A DNA stretch of 8,106 bases from Frankia sp. (GCA_019689615.1 JADGHD010000199.1:1-8106); one strand, 5' to 3'. Counted from the stretch's first letter, positions 1-6,306 are shown. Notes: generated by a model not told the origin, from the letters alone. Numbers and translations: made by a program.

Positions 1-63
1 CCCCCCCCCCCCCCCCCCCCCCCCCCCCGGCGCGGGGCGCCCCGGGGGGGGGGGGGCCCCCCC
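1..63. repeat. Extreme C/G homopolymer tract at window edge
   Basis: The window opens with 28 consecutive C, then a short G/C mix, then 13 consecutive G (44-56) and 7 C (57-63). No A or T occurs before position 67. The frame of the next gene is open through the tract but has no start codon in it. The G13/C7 junction could fold back on itself. Such runs are prone to sequencing and assembly error, so the tract may be a contig-end artefact. A genuine slippage-prone tract upstream of the nitrilase gene is also possible. The sequence alone does not decide. Confidence 0.85.
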
Positions 64-80
64 GCGTCTCGGGGAAACCG

Positions 81-971
81 ATGAACCGTGTCACCATCGC
101 CGCCGTAGCCGACGCCTTCGGCCGGGACCTCGACGAGTGCCTGGCCAAGGTCGCCCACCACATCAAGACCGCACGGGACCGCGGCGTCCGGCTGCTCGCG
201 CTGCCCGAGGCGGCGCTTGGCGGCTACCTGCAGGAGCTGCCGCCGGACCGGGACCCGGGGCCGGCCGGCTCGGCGCCGCTGCTGGACCCGGACGGCCCCG
301 AGATCCGCCGCGTCGCCGAACTGGCCGGTGACGACATGATCGTCTGCATCGGCTACGCCGAGCGGGCCGGCTGCCGGCGGTTCAACAGCGCGGTCTGCGT
401 GGGCGACGGCATGGTGTACGGCCGGCACCGCAAGGTGCACCTGCCGCTCGGGGAGGGCATGGCCTACGACGCCGGTGAGGGGTTCTACGCCTTCGACACC
501 CCGATCGGCCGGATCGGGATGCTGATCTGCTACGACAAGGCGTTCCCCGAGTCGGCCCGCAGCCTCGCCGTCGCCGGCGCGCAGATCGTGGTGTGCCTGT
601 CGGCCTGGCCGACCTCGCGCACCCATCCGGCCGACGACCTGGCCCAGGACCGGTGGCGGTACCGGTTCGACGTGTTCGACGAGGTCCGGGCGCTGGAGAA
701 CCAGGTGGTCTGGGTGTCGGCGAACCAGGTCGGCATGTTCGGCTCGCTGACGTTCGTCGGCAACTCGAAGATCGTTAACGCGAACGGCGCTTTGCTCGCC
801 GCCACCGGCAACGACGCCGGGATGGCGGTCGCCGAGGTGGACATCGACGAGGCCCTGCACATCGCCCGGCGCGGCATGTTCCACCTGCGCGACCGCCGCC
901 CCGACGCGTACGCCGCCCAGTGCCTGCTGGCCGGCGAGCCCGTGCCGGTGCGCGGCTACCGGCTGGCATAG
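81..971 (+). CDS. Carbon-nitrogen hydrolase (nitrilase superfamily)
   Basis: A 296-residue enzyme of the nitrilase/amidase superfamily, which hydrolyses non-peptide C-N bonds (amides, N-carbamoyl compounds or nitriles) through a Glu-Lys-Cys triad; expected to be cytosolic. All three catalytic residues are visible: Glu43 in LPEAALGGY, Lys118 in YGRHRKVHLP, and Cys150 in GMLICYDKAFPE. The extra conserved Glu (E125, LPLGE) and a C-terminal RRPDAY motif are also present, so the domain is complete and of normal length. ATG 81 is the only start in the frame, because no ATG or GTG lies upstream up to the window edge. The ribosome site is weak (GGGGAAA at 71-77, 3 bases away). Its neighbour, an MSMEG_0565-like glycosyltransferase two genes downstream, suggests it is the C-N hydrolase of a Nit1-type nitrogen-starvation cluster; that role is inference. 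The exact substrate cannot be read from the sequence. Confidence 0.93.
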   Translation: MNRVTIAAVADAFGRDLDECLAKVAHHIKTARDRGVRLLALPEAALGGYLQELPPDRDPGPAGSAPLLDPDGPEIRRVAELAGDDMIVCIGYAERAGCRRFNSAVCVGDGMVYGRHRKVHLPLGEGMAYDAGEGFYAFDTPIGRIGMLICYDKAFPESARSLAVAGAQIVVCLSAWPTSRTHPADDLAQDRWRYRFDVFDEVRALENQVVWVSANQVGMFGSLTFVGNSKIVNANGALLAATGNDAGMAVAEVDIDEALHIARRGMFHLRDRRPDAYAAQCLLAGEPVPVRGYRLA

Positions 972-1019
972 CCGTGCGCCAGGACCCAGCCACCAGCCGG
1001 CCGCTCGCCGCGCCACCGC

Positions 1020-1045
1020 GGGCCGGGCGCCGGCACCGCCGGCCC
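1020..1045. other. Inverted repeat in the nitrilase/oxidoreductase gap
   Basis: The 123-base gap (972-1094) between the C-N hydrolase and the FAD enzyme holds a 7-bp inverted repeat, GGGCCGG (1020-1026) and CCGGCCC (1039-1045), with a 12-base GC-rich loop and no T tract. It could be a processing or attenuation hairpin. In DNA this GC-rich such repeats also arise by chance. No gene and no clear promoter was seen in the gap, so read-through from the hydrolase gene is possible. Confidence 0.3.
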
Positions 1046-1075
1046 AGCCGGGCCTGGCGCGATCGCCCGACCACC

Positions 1076-1084
1076 AGAAAGGAG
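1076..1084 (+). promoter_or_regulatory. Strong ribosome binding site of the FAD oxidoreductase
   Basis: AGAAAGGAG lies 10 bases before ATG 1095. It is one of the few A-rich spots in the gap and a near-consensus Shine-Dalgarno sequence. It fixes the start of the FAD enzyme and rules out the longer overlapping reading frame that begins inside the hydrolase gene. Confidence 0.8.
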
Positions 1085-1094
1085 CCGTCGGACC

Positions 1095-2792
1095 ATGCCC
1101 GCCGCGGCAGCCGAACGCGTCGTCGTCGTCGGGGCCGGAGCCGCCGGCCTGCTCGCGGCGGTACTGCTGGCCCGCACCGGGCGCCGGGTGCTCGTCGTCG
1201 ACCGGGACCCGGCCGCCGCGACGCCGGCCTGGTCCGGCGGCGAACCGGCGACGAACGCCCCAGGCTCACCGCGCTCCGTCCCGTCCCGCGCCGGGGTCCC
1301 CCAGGCCAGGCACTCGCACGCCTTCCTGGCCCGCTTCCGGTCGCTGCTCGCCGAGACCGCGCCCGACCTGCTCGCCGGGCTGCTCGCGGCCGGTGCCCGG
1401 GAGCTGCACCTGCTGGAGAACGCGGCCCCGCCGATCCGTGCCGGGCTGGCCGGCGGGCAGGCCGCGGGCGGCGCGGGCGAGGCCGAGACCTCACCACCCG
1501 GCCCTGCCCGCGGCGGCGGCCCGGCCGAGCTGGTCGTGCTCGGCTGCCGGCGGGCGGTGCTGGACGAGGTGTTCCGGGCGGCGGCCCTGGCGGAGCCGGG
1601 GGTGAGCATCTGGGCCGGCCGCCGGCTCACCGGGCTGGTGGCCAACGGCCCCCGCATCGGCGACGGCCGGCCGTGGGTCCGCGGGATCCGGCTCGACGGC
1701 GGCCAGACCGTCGAGGCCGACGTGGTGATCGACGCGGCCGGCCGGCAGTCCCCGATCCGGGGCATGCTGGCCGACGCGGGCGCCCGGCTGCCACCGGAGC
1801 AGGCGGTGCCGTGCGGCATCACCTATTACTCCCGCTACTACGCGCGGGTCGGCGACCGTTCGCTGGTCACCCGGCTCAACCGGGGGCACACCCTGGGCGC
1901 CTCCTTCGACCGGTACTCCTGCCTGCTCTTCCCGGCCGACAACGACACCTTCTCGGTGACCTTCGGCGTGCTGCCCGAGGACGCCGAGCTGCGGGTGCTG
2001 CGGCACGACGACGCCTTCGACGCGGCCGCCGCCTCGGTCGGCCTGCTCGCCCCGTGGCTGGCCGGCGCACCGGGGACGGGCGCAGCGGCGGGCGACGGCC
2101 CGGCGGTGGTGCCGCTGGGGCCGGTCGCGGCGATGGCCGGGCTGACCAACCGGGTCCGGCCGCTGGTGAGCGACGGCCGGCTGGCCGCCGTGGGCGTGCT
2201 GCCGATCGGCGACGCCGCGATGACCACCAACCCGGCGCATACCCGGGGCACCACCCTGGCGGCGCTGGCCGCGGTCCGGGCGGTCGAGGCGATCACCGCA
2301 ACGACCGACCTCGAGGAACGGGCCCAGCGGCTGGACGCGGCGCTGCACGCCGAGGTCTACCCGTGGTTCGAGGACTCCTGCGCCCAGGACGCCGCCCGGC
2401 TCGCCCGCTGGCGCGCCGGGCGGGGCGAGGTGGCGGTGCCGGCCGCCCGGACGGCTCCGGCCCGGCCGGGTGCGCGGCCGGGCGCCGAGGCGGTCAGCAA
2501 CGGGGAGGCGTTCCGGGCCGCCCACCACGACCCGGTCGTCTGGCACGCGTTCACCCGACTGCAGAACCTGCTCGCGATGCCGGCGGACGTGCTCGCCAAC
2601 CCGGACATCGTGGCCCGGGTGCGCGCGGTCCAGGCCGCCGGCCATCCGGCCGGCCCGGTCCCCGGCCCGAGCCGCGACGAGCTGCTCGCCATCGCCGTCG
2701 ACGCGCTCGCCGCCGCCGCCGGCCAGCCAGCCGGCGAGGTGGGCACGAGCCCCGCGCCGGGCGGCCAGGCCGAGGGGAGCGCGCGCGGGTGA
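1095..2792 (+). CDS. FAD-dependent oxidoreductase / monooxygenase-like
   Basis: A 565-residue flavoprotein. The N-terminal Rossmann fold carries the FAD dinucleotide motif GAGAAG (G13, G15, G18 after VVVV), ending in acidic residue D36 (RVLVVDRD). A GVPQARHSHAF segment (68-77) matches a group of actinobacterial and proteobacterial FAD oxidoreductases related to the PHBH/geranylgeranyl-reductase fold. DAAGRQSP (213-220) and IGDAAMTTNP (371-380) are the other two FAD contacts of that fold; the last departs from the common GDAAH-x-xxP form. The reaction is probably a hydroxylation, epoxidation or double-bond reduction on an unknown substrate. There is no signal peptide or clear membrane segment. 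Oddities are a Gly/Ala/Pro-rich insert at about 116-145 and a C-terminal extension after about residue 440. It shares a 4-base overlap with the glycosyltransferase gene. It does not look like the usual flavoprotein of Nit1 clusters, so its pathway is uncertain. Confidence 0.88.
   Translation: MPAAAAERVVVVGAGAAGLLAAVLLARTGRRVLVVDRDPAAATPAWSGGEPATNAPGSPRSVPSRAGVPQARHSHAFLARFRSLLAETAPDLLAGLLAAGARELHLLENAAPPIRAGLAGGQAAGGAGEAETSPPGPARGGGPAELVVLGCRRAVLDEVFRAAALAEPGVSIWAGRRLTGLVANGPRIGDGRPWVRGIRLDGGQTVEADVVIDAAGRQSPIRGMLADAGARLPPEQAVPCGITYYSRYYARVGDRSLVTRLNRGHTLGASFDRYSCLLFPADNDTFSVTFGVLPEDAELRVLRHDDAFDAAAASVGLLAPWLAGAPGTGAAAGDGPAVVPLGPVAAMAGLTNRVRPLVSDGRLAAVGVLPIGDAAMTTNPAHTRGTTLAALAAVRAVEAITATTDLEERAQRLDAALHAEVYPWFEDSCAQDAARLARWRAGRGEVAVPAARTAPARPGARPGAEAVSNGEAFRAAHHDPVVWHAFTRLQNLLAMPADVLANPDIVARVRAVQAAGHPAGPVPGPSRDELLAIAVDALAAAAGQPAGEVGTSPAPGGQAEGSARG
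2772..2779 (+). promoter_or_regulatory. Ribosome binding site deciding the GTG start of the glycosyltransferase
   Basis: GAGGGGAG sits inside the last codons of the FAD enzyme, 9 bases before GTG 2789. The start overlaps the upstream stop as GTGA (2789-2792), the typical layout for translational coupling. The open frame runs much further upstream but has no conserved protein sequence there. The family sequence begins at the GPRVALLTYSTK block just after this GTG. Confidence 0.75.
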
Positions 2793-3934
2793 GCGGGCCG
2801 CGGGTCGCGCTGCTGACCTACTCGACGAAGGCGCGCGGCGGCGTGGTCGCCACGCTGTGCCTGGCCGAGGCGCTGGCCAGGGCCGGCTGCCAGGTGGACG
2901 TGTGGACGCTGGCCCGCGGCGGGGACGCCGGCTTCTTCCGCCCGGTGGACCCGGCCGTCACGGTCCGCGCGGTCCCCTTCCCGGACCGCCCTGGTGAGAC
3001 CGTCGGCCAGCGGGTGCTCCGCTCGATCGAGGTGCTGGGCGCCGCCTTCCAGGCCGCCGGCCCCGGCTACGACGTGGTGCACGCGCAGGACTGCATCAGC
3101 GCCAATGCCGTGCCGGACTGCGTGCGCACCGTGCACCACCTGGACCAGTTCACCACCCCGGAGCTGGTCGCCTGCCACGAGCGGGCGCTGCGCCGGCCGT
3201 ACGCGCACGTCTGCGTGTCCGCGGCGGTCGCGGCCGAGCTGGCCGCCGGCTGGGGGATCCAGGCCGTGGTCATCCCCAACGGGGTCGAGGCTGACCGGTG
3301 CGCGGCCGCCGCCGGCCCGGGCCAGGCCGCGGCCGCCGCCCGGGCGGCCTGGCGGGCCCGGATCGGCGGCCGTTACGTCCTCGCCGTCGGCGGCATCGAG
3401 CCGCGCAAGGGAACGCTCGACCTCGTCGAGGCGATGGCCCGGCTGCGCGCAGCCGACGGTGGGCCGGCGCTGGTGATCGGCGGCGGCGAGACCCTCTTCG
3501 ACTACCGGGACTACCGCGCCCGGGTGCTTGCCCGGGCGGCCGAGCTCGGCGTCGAGCCGACGCTGCTCGGGCCGGTGCCGCACGACGAGCTGCCGGCGCT
3601 GGTGGCGGCCGCCGACGCGTTCGCCTTCCCGAGCGTCCGGGAGGGCTTCGGCCTCGCCGCGATGGAGGCGCTGGCCGCGGGCGTCCCGGTGGTCGTCCGG
3701 GACCTGCCGGTGCTGCGGGAGGTCTTCGCCGGTGCCGTCCGGTTCGCCGCGGGCCCGGCCGAGCTCGCCGCGGAGCTGGCCGCCGCGCTGGCCGCGCCCG
3801 ACCCCGCCCGGCGCGCCGCCGGCGTTGCCCTGGCCGCCCGGCACGGCTGGGACGCGGCGGCCGCCGCGCACCTGCGCCTGTACGAGCGCCTGATCGCCAT
3901 GCACGCCCACCAATGGACCGGTGATCGACCATAG
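2789..3934 (+). CDS. Glycosyltransferase, GT4 fold, MSMEG_0565-like
   Basis: A 381-residue retaining glycosyltransferase with the two-domain GT-B fold, expected to move a sugar from a nucleotide-sugar donor to an unknown acceptor in the cytosol. The N-terminal half has the family opening ALLTYSTKARGGV (7-19), the block GGDAGFFRPVDP (44-55), and TVHHLDQFTTPELVACHERA (114-133). The C-terminal half has the donor-site GGIEPRKG (201-208), GGGETLFDYRDYR (231-243) and the EX7E motif E285-E293 in REGFGLAAMEALAAG. The whole pattern closely matches, from memory, the MSMEG_0565 glycosyltransferase family, which occurs with nitrilase, radical SAM, GNAT and flavoprotein genes in Nit1/nitrogen-starvation clusters. 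It overlaps the FAD enzyme by 4 bases. A polyalanine-rich stretch (171-190) links the domains. Glycosyltransferase assignment is secure; the named family is likely. Confidence 0.92.
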   Translation: MSGPRVALLTYSTKARGGVVATLCLAEALARAGCQVDVWTLARGGDAGFFRPVDPAVTVRAVPFPDRPGETVGQRVLRSIEVLGAAFQAAGPGYDVVHAQDCISANAVPDCVRTVHHLDQFTTPELVACHERALRRPYAHVCVSAAVAAELAAGWGIQAVVIPNGVEADRCAAAAGPGQAAAAARAAWRARIGGRYVLAVGGIEPRKGTLDLVEAMARLRAADGGPALVIGGGETLFDYRDYRARVLARAAELGVEPTLLGPVPHDELPALVAAADAFAFPSVREGFGLAAMEALAAGVPVVVRDLPVLREVFAGAVRFAAGPAELAAELAAALAAPDPARRAAGVALAARHGWDAAAAAHLRLYERLIAMHAHQWTGDRP

Positions 3935-3936
3935 GC

Positions 3937-3966
3937 CCGGCTAGCCGGCCGTTGGGCGGTTATGGT
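3937..3966 (+). promoter_or_regulatory. Palindrome plus -10 box: likely leaderless promoter of the Mpo1-like gene
   Basis: TATGGT (3961-3966) fits the actinobacterial TAnnnT -10 pattern and lies exactly 7 bases before ATG 3974, the spacing seen in leaderless transcripts. No ribosome binding site precedes that ATG. A perfect 12-bp palindrome, CCGGCTAGCCGG (3937-3948), covers the place where the -35 element would sit, so it could be an operator. It could also act as a weak terminator stem for the glycosyltransferase gene. Inferred from spacing only. Confidence 0.5.
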
Positions 3967-3973
3967 CCCAGGC

Positions 3974-4339
3974 ATGGGAGCTGACCGAAGGTTCTCCGGG
4001 TTCGACGACTTCTTTCCTTACTACGTCGCGATGCATAGCAAGGCCGCGACGCGTCAGGTGCACTTCGCCGGCACGCTCGCCGGGGCCGTGCTCGCCGCCT
4101 ACGGCGTGCTGACCGGCCGGCCGCGGCTGCTGGCCGCGTTTCCGGTGGTGGGCTATGGCGCGGCCTGGTCGTCCCACTTCCTGATCGAGGGCAACAACCC
4201 GGCGACGTTCGGGCACCCGCTCTGGTCGCTGCGGGGCGACCTGCGGATGATGGCGATGATGTTCGCCGGCCGCGACGCCGAGCTGGACGAGATCGCCAAG
4301 GCCTGGCTCGCCGAGGACCGGCCCCTGCCCGCATCCTGA
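3974..4339 (+). CDS. Mpo1-like / DUF962 membrane protein
   Basis: A 121-residue protein of the Mpo1-like (DUF962, YGL010w) family. Yeast Mpo1 is an iron-dependent dioxygenase that shortens 2-hydroxy fatty acids by one carbon; bacterial members are uncharacterised. The family pattern is complete: YYVAMH (H21), RQVHFAGT (H30), GYGAAWSSHFLIEGNNPATFGHPLWSL with H68, E72, NPATF and H81, then GDLRMM. Hydrophobic stretches at about 31-47 and 51-65 are probably membrane segments, so it should sit in the cytoplasmic membrane with the conserved His residues near them. ATG 3974 is chosen because of the -10 box 7 bases upstream; ATG 3962 would add four residues and overlaps that box. It starts 39 bases after the glycosyltransferase and seems to have its own promoter, so a functional link is not shown. 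Confidence 0.88.
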   Translation: MGADRRFSGFDDFFPYYVAMHSKAATRQVHFAGTLAGAVLAAYGVLTGRPRLLAAFPVVGYGAAWSSHFLIEGNNPATFGHPLWSLRGDLRMMAMMFAGRDAELDEIAKAWLAEDRPLPAS

Positions 4340-4349
4340 CCCGGTCGGG

Positions 4350-4371
4350 CTGGCCGGCGGCGTTCGGCCGG
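4350..4371 (+). terminator. Possible weak terminator after the Mpo1-like gene
   Basis: GGCCG (4352-4356) pairs with CGGCC (4365-4369), extended by a G-U and a C-G pair to about 7 bp around an 8-base loop. It lies 11 bases after the TGA stop. No T tract follows, as is common in high-GC actinobacteria. The rest of the 147-base gap to the next gene shows nothing else except the -10 box near its end. Confidence 0.35.
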
Positions 4372-4468
4372 GCCAACGGCATCCGCTGCGGGTTGGCGGC
4401 ACGGCGTAACCACGCTCTGACCAGCAGCAACGTCCCTCGGCGGGCCGCGCGAAGGCCGCCGGGCCGGC

Positions 4469-4474
4469 TACGCT
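4469..4474 (+). promoter_or_regulatory. Candidate -10 box of the alpha/beta hydrolase gene
   Basis: TACGCT fits the actinobacterial TAnnnT -10 pattern. Transcription would start near 4481, about 6 bases before ATG 4487 and 42 before ATG 4523. No convincing -35 hexamer was seen 16-19 bases upstream. The first ATG would be almost leaderless, the second would have a short leader. Confidence 0.45.
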
Positions 4475-4486
4475 CACGACACAGGA

Positions 4487-5407
4487 ATGGGTGGGTCAGC
4501 GCGAGACGGGCGGATACAGGAGATGGACGAGGAAGCACCGGCCTGGTTCGACGCCGCGCTGGACAACCGGCCGGAGCACTTCCGGGCCGAGGTCGCAGGT
4601 GCCCGGATCAGCTACCGGTGCTGGGGAGAGCCGGGCCTGCCCGCGATCGTGCTGGTGCACGGCGGCGCCGCGCACGCCGGCTGGTGGGACCACATCGCGC
4701 CGATGATCCCGTCCGAGTACCGGGTGATCGCGCTGGACCTGTCCGGCCACGGCGACAGCGCCCGGCGGGACCAGTACTCGCTGTCCACCTGGGCCGCGGA
4801 GGTGATCGGCGTGATCGACCACGCCGGGGTCGCCTCGCCCCCGATCATCATCGGCCACAGCATGGGCGGCTGGGTGACCATCACCACCGCAGCCGAGTAC
4901 CCGGACCGCGTCGCCGGGATCGTGCTGATCGACTCGCCGGTCGCCGAGTTCACGCCCGAGGAGCGGGCCGCCAGGGAGCGGACGGCCTTCGGCCCGCTGC
5001 GGGTCTACCCGACCGCCTCGGACGCGCTGTCGCGGTTCCGTACCGTCCCGTCGCAGCCGCACACCCTGCCGTATGTGATCGAGCACATCGCGCGCGGCTC
5101 GATCGGCGCGGTCCAGGGCGGCTGGACCTGGAAGTTCGACCCCAACGTGTTCATCGAGCGCAACCCCTCGCCCGAGGTGCTGCAGAAGGTGCACTGCCGG
5201 GTCGCGCTGTTCCGGGCCGAGAACGGCCTGATCACGCCGGACATCGGCGTCCAGATGTACAACCTGCTCGGCCGGGTGGCACCGGTGATCGAGATCCCGC
5301 TCGCCGGTCACCACGTGATGCTCGACCAGCCGCTGCTGCTGGTCACCGGCATCCGCACGATCCTGGCGGACTGGGAGCACTCCTCCCCGCAGGTCCGCAG
5401 CGACTGA
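4487..5407 (+). CDS. Alpha/beta-fold hydrolase
   Basis: A 306-residue (or 294-residue) cytosolic hydrolase of the alpha/beta superfamily, acting on an unknown ester, lactone, amide or similar bond. Visible core elements in the longer numbering: VLVHGGAAHAGWWDH (55-69) with the oxyanion-hole HGG, ALDLSGHGDS (81-90), the nucleophile elbow GHSMGG with Ser125, VLIDSPV (146-152), and the catalytic His in AGHHVMLDQP (His275/276). The acid is probably Asp252 or Glu245 near ENGLITPD. There is no signal peptide. Start choice is open: ATG 4487 follows the -10 box closely. ATG 4523 gives MDEEAPAWF, closer to where relatives usually begin, with AGGAG touching the ATG (too close to be a normal ribosome site). 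It is convergent with the TetR gene, so the two do not share a promoter. Confidence 0.92.
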   Translation: MGGSARDGRIQEMDEEAPAWFDAALDNRPEHFRAEVAGARISYRCWGEPGLPAIVLVHGGAAHAGWWDHIAPMIPSEYRVIALDLSGHGDSARRDQYSLSTWAAEVIGVIDHAGVASPPIIIGHSMGGWVTITTAAEYPDRVAGIVLIDSPVAEFTPEERAARERTAFGPLRVYPTASDALSRFRTVPSQPHTLPYVIEHIARGSIGAVQGGWTWKFDPNVFIERNPSPEVLQKVHCRVALFRAENGLITPDIGVQMYNLLGRVAPVIEIPLAGHHVMLDQPLLLVTGIRTILADWEHSSPQVRSD

Positions 5408-5409
5408 CG

Positions 5410-5440
5410 CGCGGCCCCGTGCCCGCGGGCCGGGGCCGTG
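5410..5440. terminator. Strong bidirectional hairpin between convergent genes
   Basis: CGGCCCCG (5412-5419) pairs perfectly with CGGGGCCG (5431-5438), extended outward by one G-U and one C-G pair. The loop contains a second perfect palindrome, GCCCGCGGGC (5421-5430), which continues the stem after one bulged T. It lies 2 bases after the hydrolase stop and about 27 bases beyond the tetR stop, in a 60-base convergent gap. This makes it a good shared transcription terminator despite the lack of T tracts. Confidence 0.65.
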
Positions 5441-5467
5441 GCCCGCGCCACGCCGCGCCGGAACAGC

Positions 5468-6118
5468 TCAGCTGGCGGCGGCGAGCGCGCGGCGCTCTGG
5501 CTCGCGGTGGCGGCGGGCCAGGCGGCGCTGGGCCAGCCGCAGCGTGCTGTGCTGGGCGTCCACGATCAGGTCGAGCAGGTCGGCCTCGGAGACGAAGCGC
5601 GTCTCGTTCCACTCGAGGGTGAGCTCCTCGACGAACGCGAGCCAGGCCCGGGTCAGCGCCCGCAGCCGCGGCAGGTCGGCCTCGTCCGGGCCGACGGCGG
5701 CCAGGTAGCGCTCGGCCAGCACCTCGCGGGTCTCGTTGTGCAGGGTGCGCAGCCAGTCGTTCTCGCTGCCCGCGCCGCGCAGCAGCGCCACATACGGCTG
5801 GCCGTTGTGCGCCACGAACCTGATGTAGCCGGACACCATCGAGCGGACCTGCCCGTCGACCGGGTCGTCCGGGTCGTCCGGGACGGCGGCGGACAGCAGC
5901 GCGTTGGCGGCGGCGCGGACCACGGCGGCGTAGTAGTCCCGCTTGGTCGGGAAGTAGTGGAAGAGCAGGCTGCGGGAGATCCCGGCGATCCGCGCCACCT
6001 CGTCCACCGTGACGTCGTAGATCGGCCGGGTGGACAGCAGCGCCAGCCCGATCGAGATCAGCTCGTCCCTGCGGTCGTCGGCGCTGCGCCGTACCCGCGG
6101 CCGTACCCGCGCTGCCAT
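5468..6118 (-). CDS. TetR-family transcriptional repressor
   Basis: A 216-residue regulator of normal TetR size. The N-terminal DNA-binding domain (about 14-62) includes the helix-turn-helix VDEVARIAGISRSLLFHYFPTKRDYY (38-63). The remaining helices (about 65-200) form a ligand-binding and dimer domain with no recognisable ligand signature. The N-terminus is Arg-rich (RVRPRVRRSADDRR). The start at 6118 is set by AGGAGG 5 bases upstream; a longer frame to 6250 runs through the palindromic upstream region and is unlikely to be translated. The convergent alpha/beta hydrolase and the broken acetyltransferase across its upstream region are its neighbours, so no intact divergent target is seen here. 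Autoregulation through the palindromes at 6132-6209 is likely. The ligand and any remote targets are unknown. Confidence 0.92.
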   Translation of the reverse strand: MAARVRPRVRRSADDRRDELISIGLALLSTRPIYDVTVDEVARIAGISRSLLFHYFPTKRDYYAAVVRAAANALLSAAVPDDPDDPVDGQVRSMVSGYIRFVAHNGQPYVALLRGAGSENDWLRTLHNETREVLAERYLAAVGPDEADLPRLRALTRAWLAFVEELTLEWNETRFVSEADLLDLIVDAQHSTLRLAQRRLARRHREPERRALAAAS

Positions 6119-6123
6119 GGCGC

Positions 6124-6129
6124 CCTCCT
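6124..6129 (-). promoter_or_regulatory. Consensus ribosome binding site of tetR
   Basis: On the - strand AGGAGG lies 5 bases before the ATG at 6118. This is a perfect anti-16S core and decides the tetR start over the upstream ATGs in the same frame. Confidence 0.85.
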
Positions 6130-6131
6130 GA

Positions 6132-6169
6132 CTCCGGTCCGGAGATCTCGGAGATCTCAATTCGGACCG
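6132..6169. promoter_or_regulatory. Overlapping palindromes upstream of tetR (candidate operators)
   Basis: Several perfect palindromes are packed into 38 bases just before the tetR ribosome site. CTCCGG-T-CCGGAG occupies 6132-6144. Two copies of GAGATCTC lie at 6142-6149 and 6151-6158, repeating every 9 bases. An outer inverted repeat, CGGTCCG (6135-6141) and CGGACCG (6163-6169), encloses both. TACGGT on the - strand (6171-6166) could be a -10 box inside this block. TetR proteins usually repress their own gene through such repeats; which one is bound is not known. Confidence 0.6.
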
Positions 6170-6194
6170 TACCGGCATGTAGCGGGCGCCTGAG

Positions 6195-6209
6195 CGGTCT
6201 GACAGACCG
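6195..6209. promoter_or_regulatory. Perfect 15-bp palindrome, candidate TetR operator
   Basis: CGGTCTG (6195-6201) and CAGACCG (6203-6209) are perfect inverted repeats around a single A. It lies 77 bases upstream of the tetR start, between tetR and the acetyltransferase remnant. Length and symmetry are those of a typical TetR-family operator. It could serve tetR or a lost gene that once stood on the + strand. Confidence 0.55.
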
Positions 6210-6306
6210 ATGGCCCTGCTCACGGTCCCAAAGTCCCTAGCAGCCGGCACCCGAAAGTGGGGCCGGCGAACCCGGCCCGACCGGGCTGCCGGCGGCCCGG
6301 CGAGCC

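Noticed and set aside
1..63. Possible replication origin or telomere-like end
   Set aside because: There is only homopolymer with no repeated unit, DnaA boxes or terminal palindromes; an assembly edge is the simpler reading.
920..2788. Very long + strand open frame leading into the glycosyltransferase
   Set aside because: Its translation before 2789 is Arg/Gly/Pro-rich with no domain and overlaps the FAD enzyme; it is an open frame caused by high GC. The real start is GTG 2789.
1491..3913. Long - strand open frames opposite the FAD enzyme and glycosyltransferase
   Set aside because: They are antisense shadows with no recognisable motifs, while the + strand shows clear family motifs throughout.
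4393..5622. 409-residue + strand frame covering the alpha/beta hydrolase
   Set aside because: It is in another frame, Arg/Ala/Gly-rich, and lacks any hydrolase motif.
5438..6193. 251-residue + strand open frame opposite tetR
   Set aside because: It is the complement of tetR, with no motif; tetR has a complete domain and a consensus ribosome site.
6119..6250. 44-residue N-terminal extension of TetR
   Set aside because: It would be encoded by the palindromic operator region, whereas ATG 6118 has AGGAGG 5 bases upstream and gives the usual family length.
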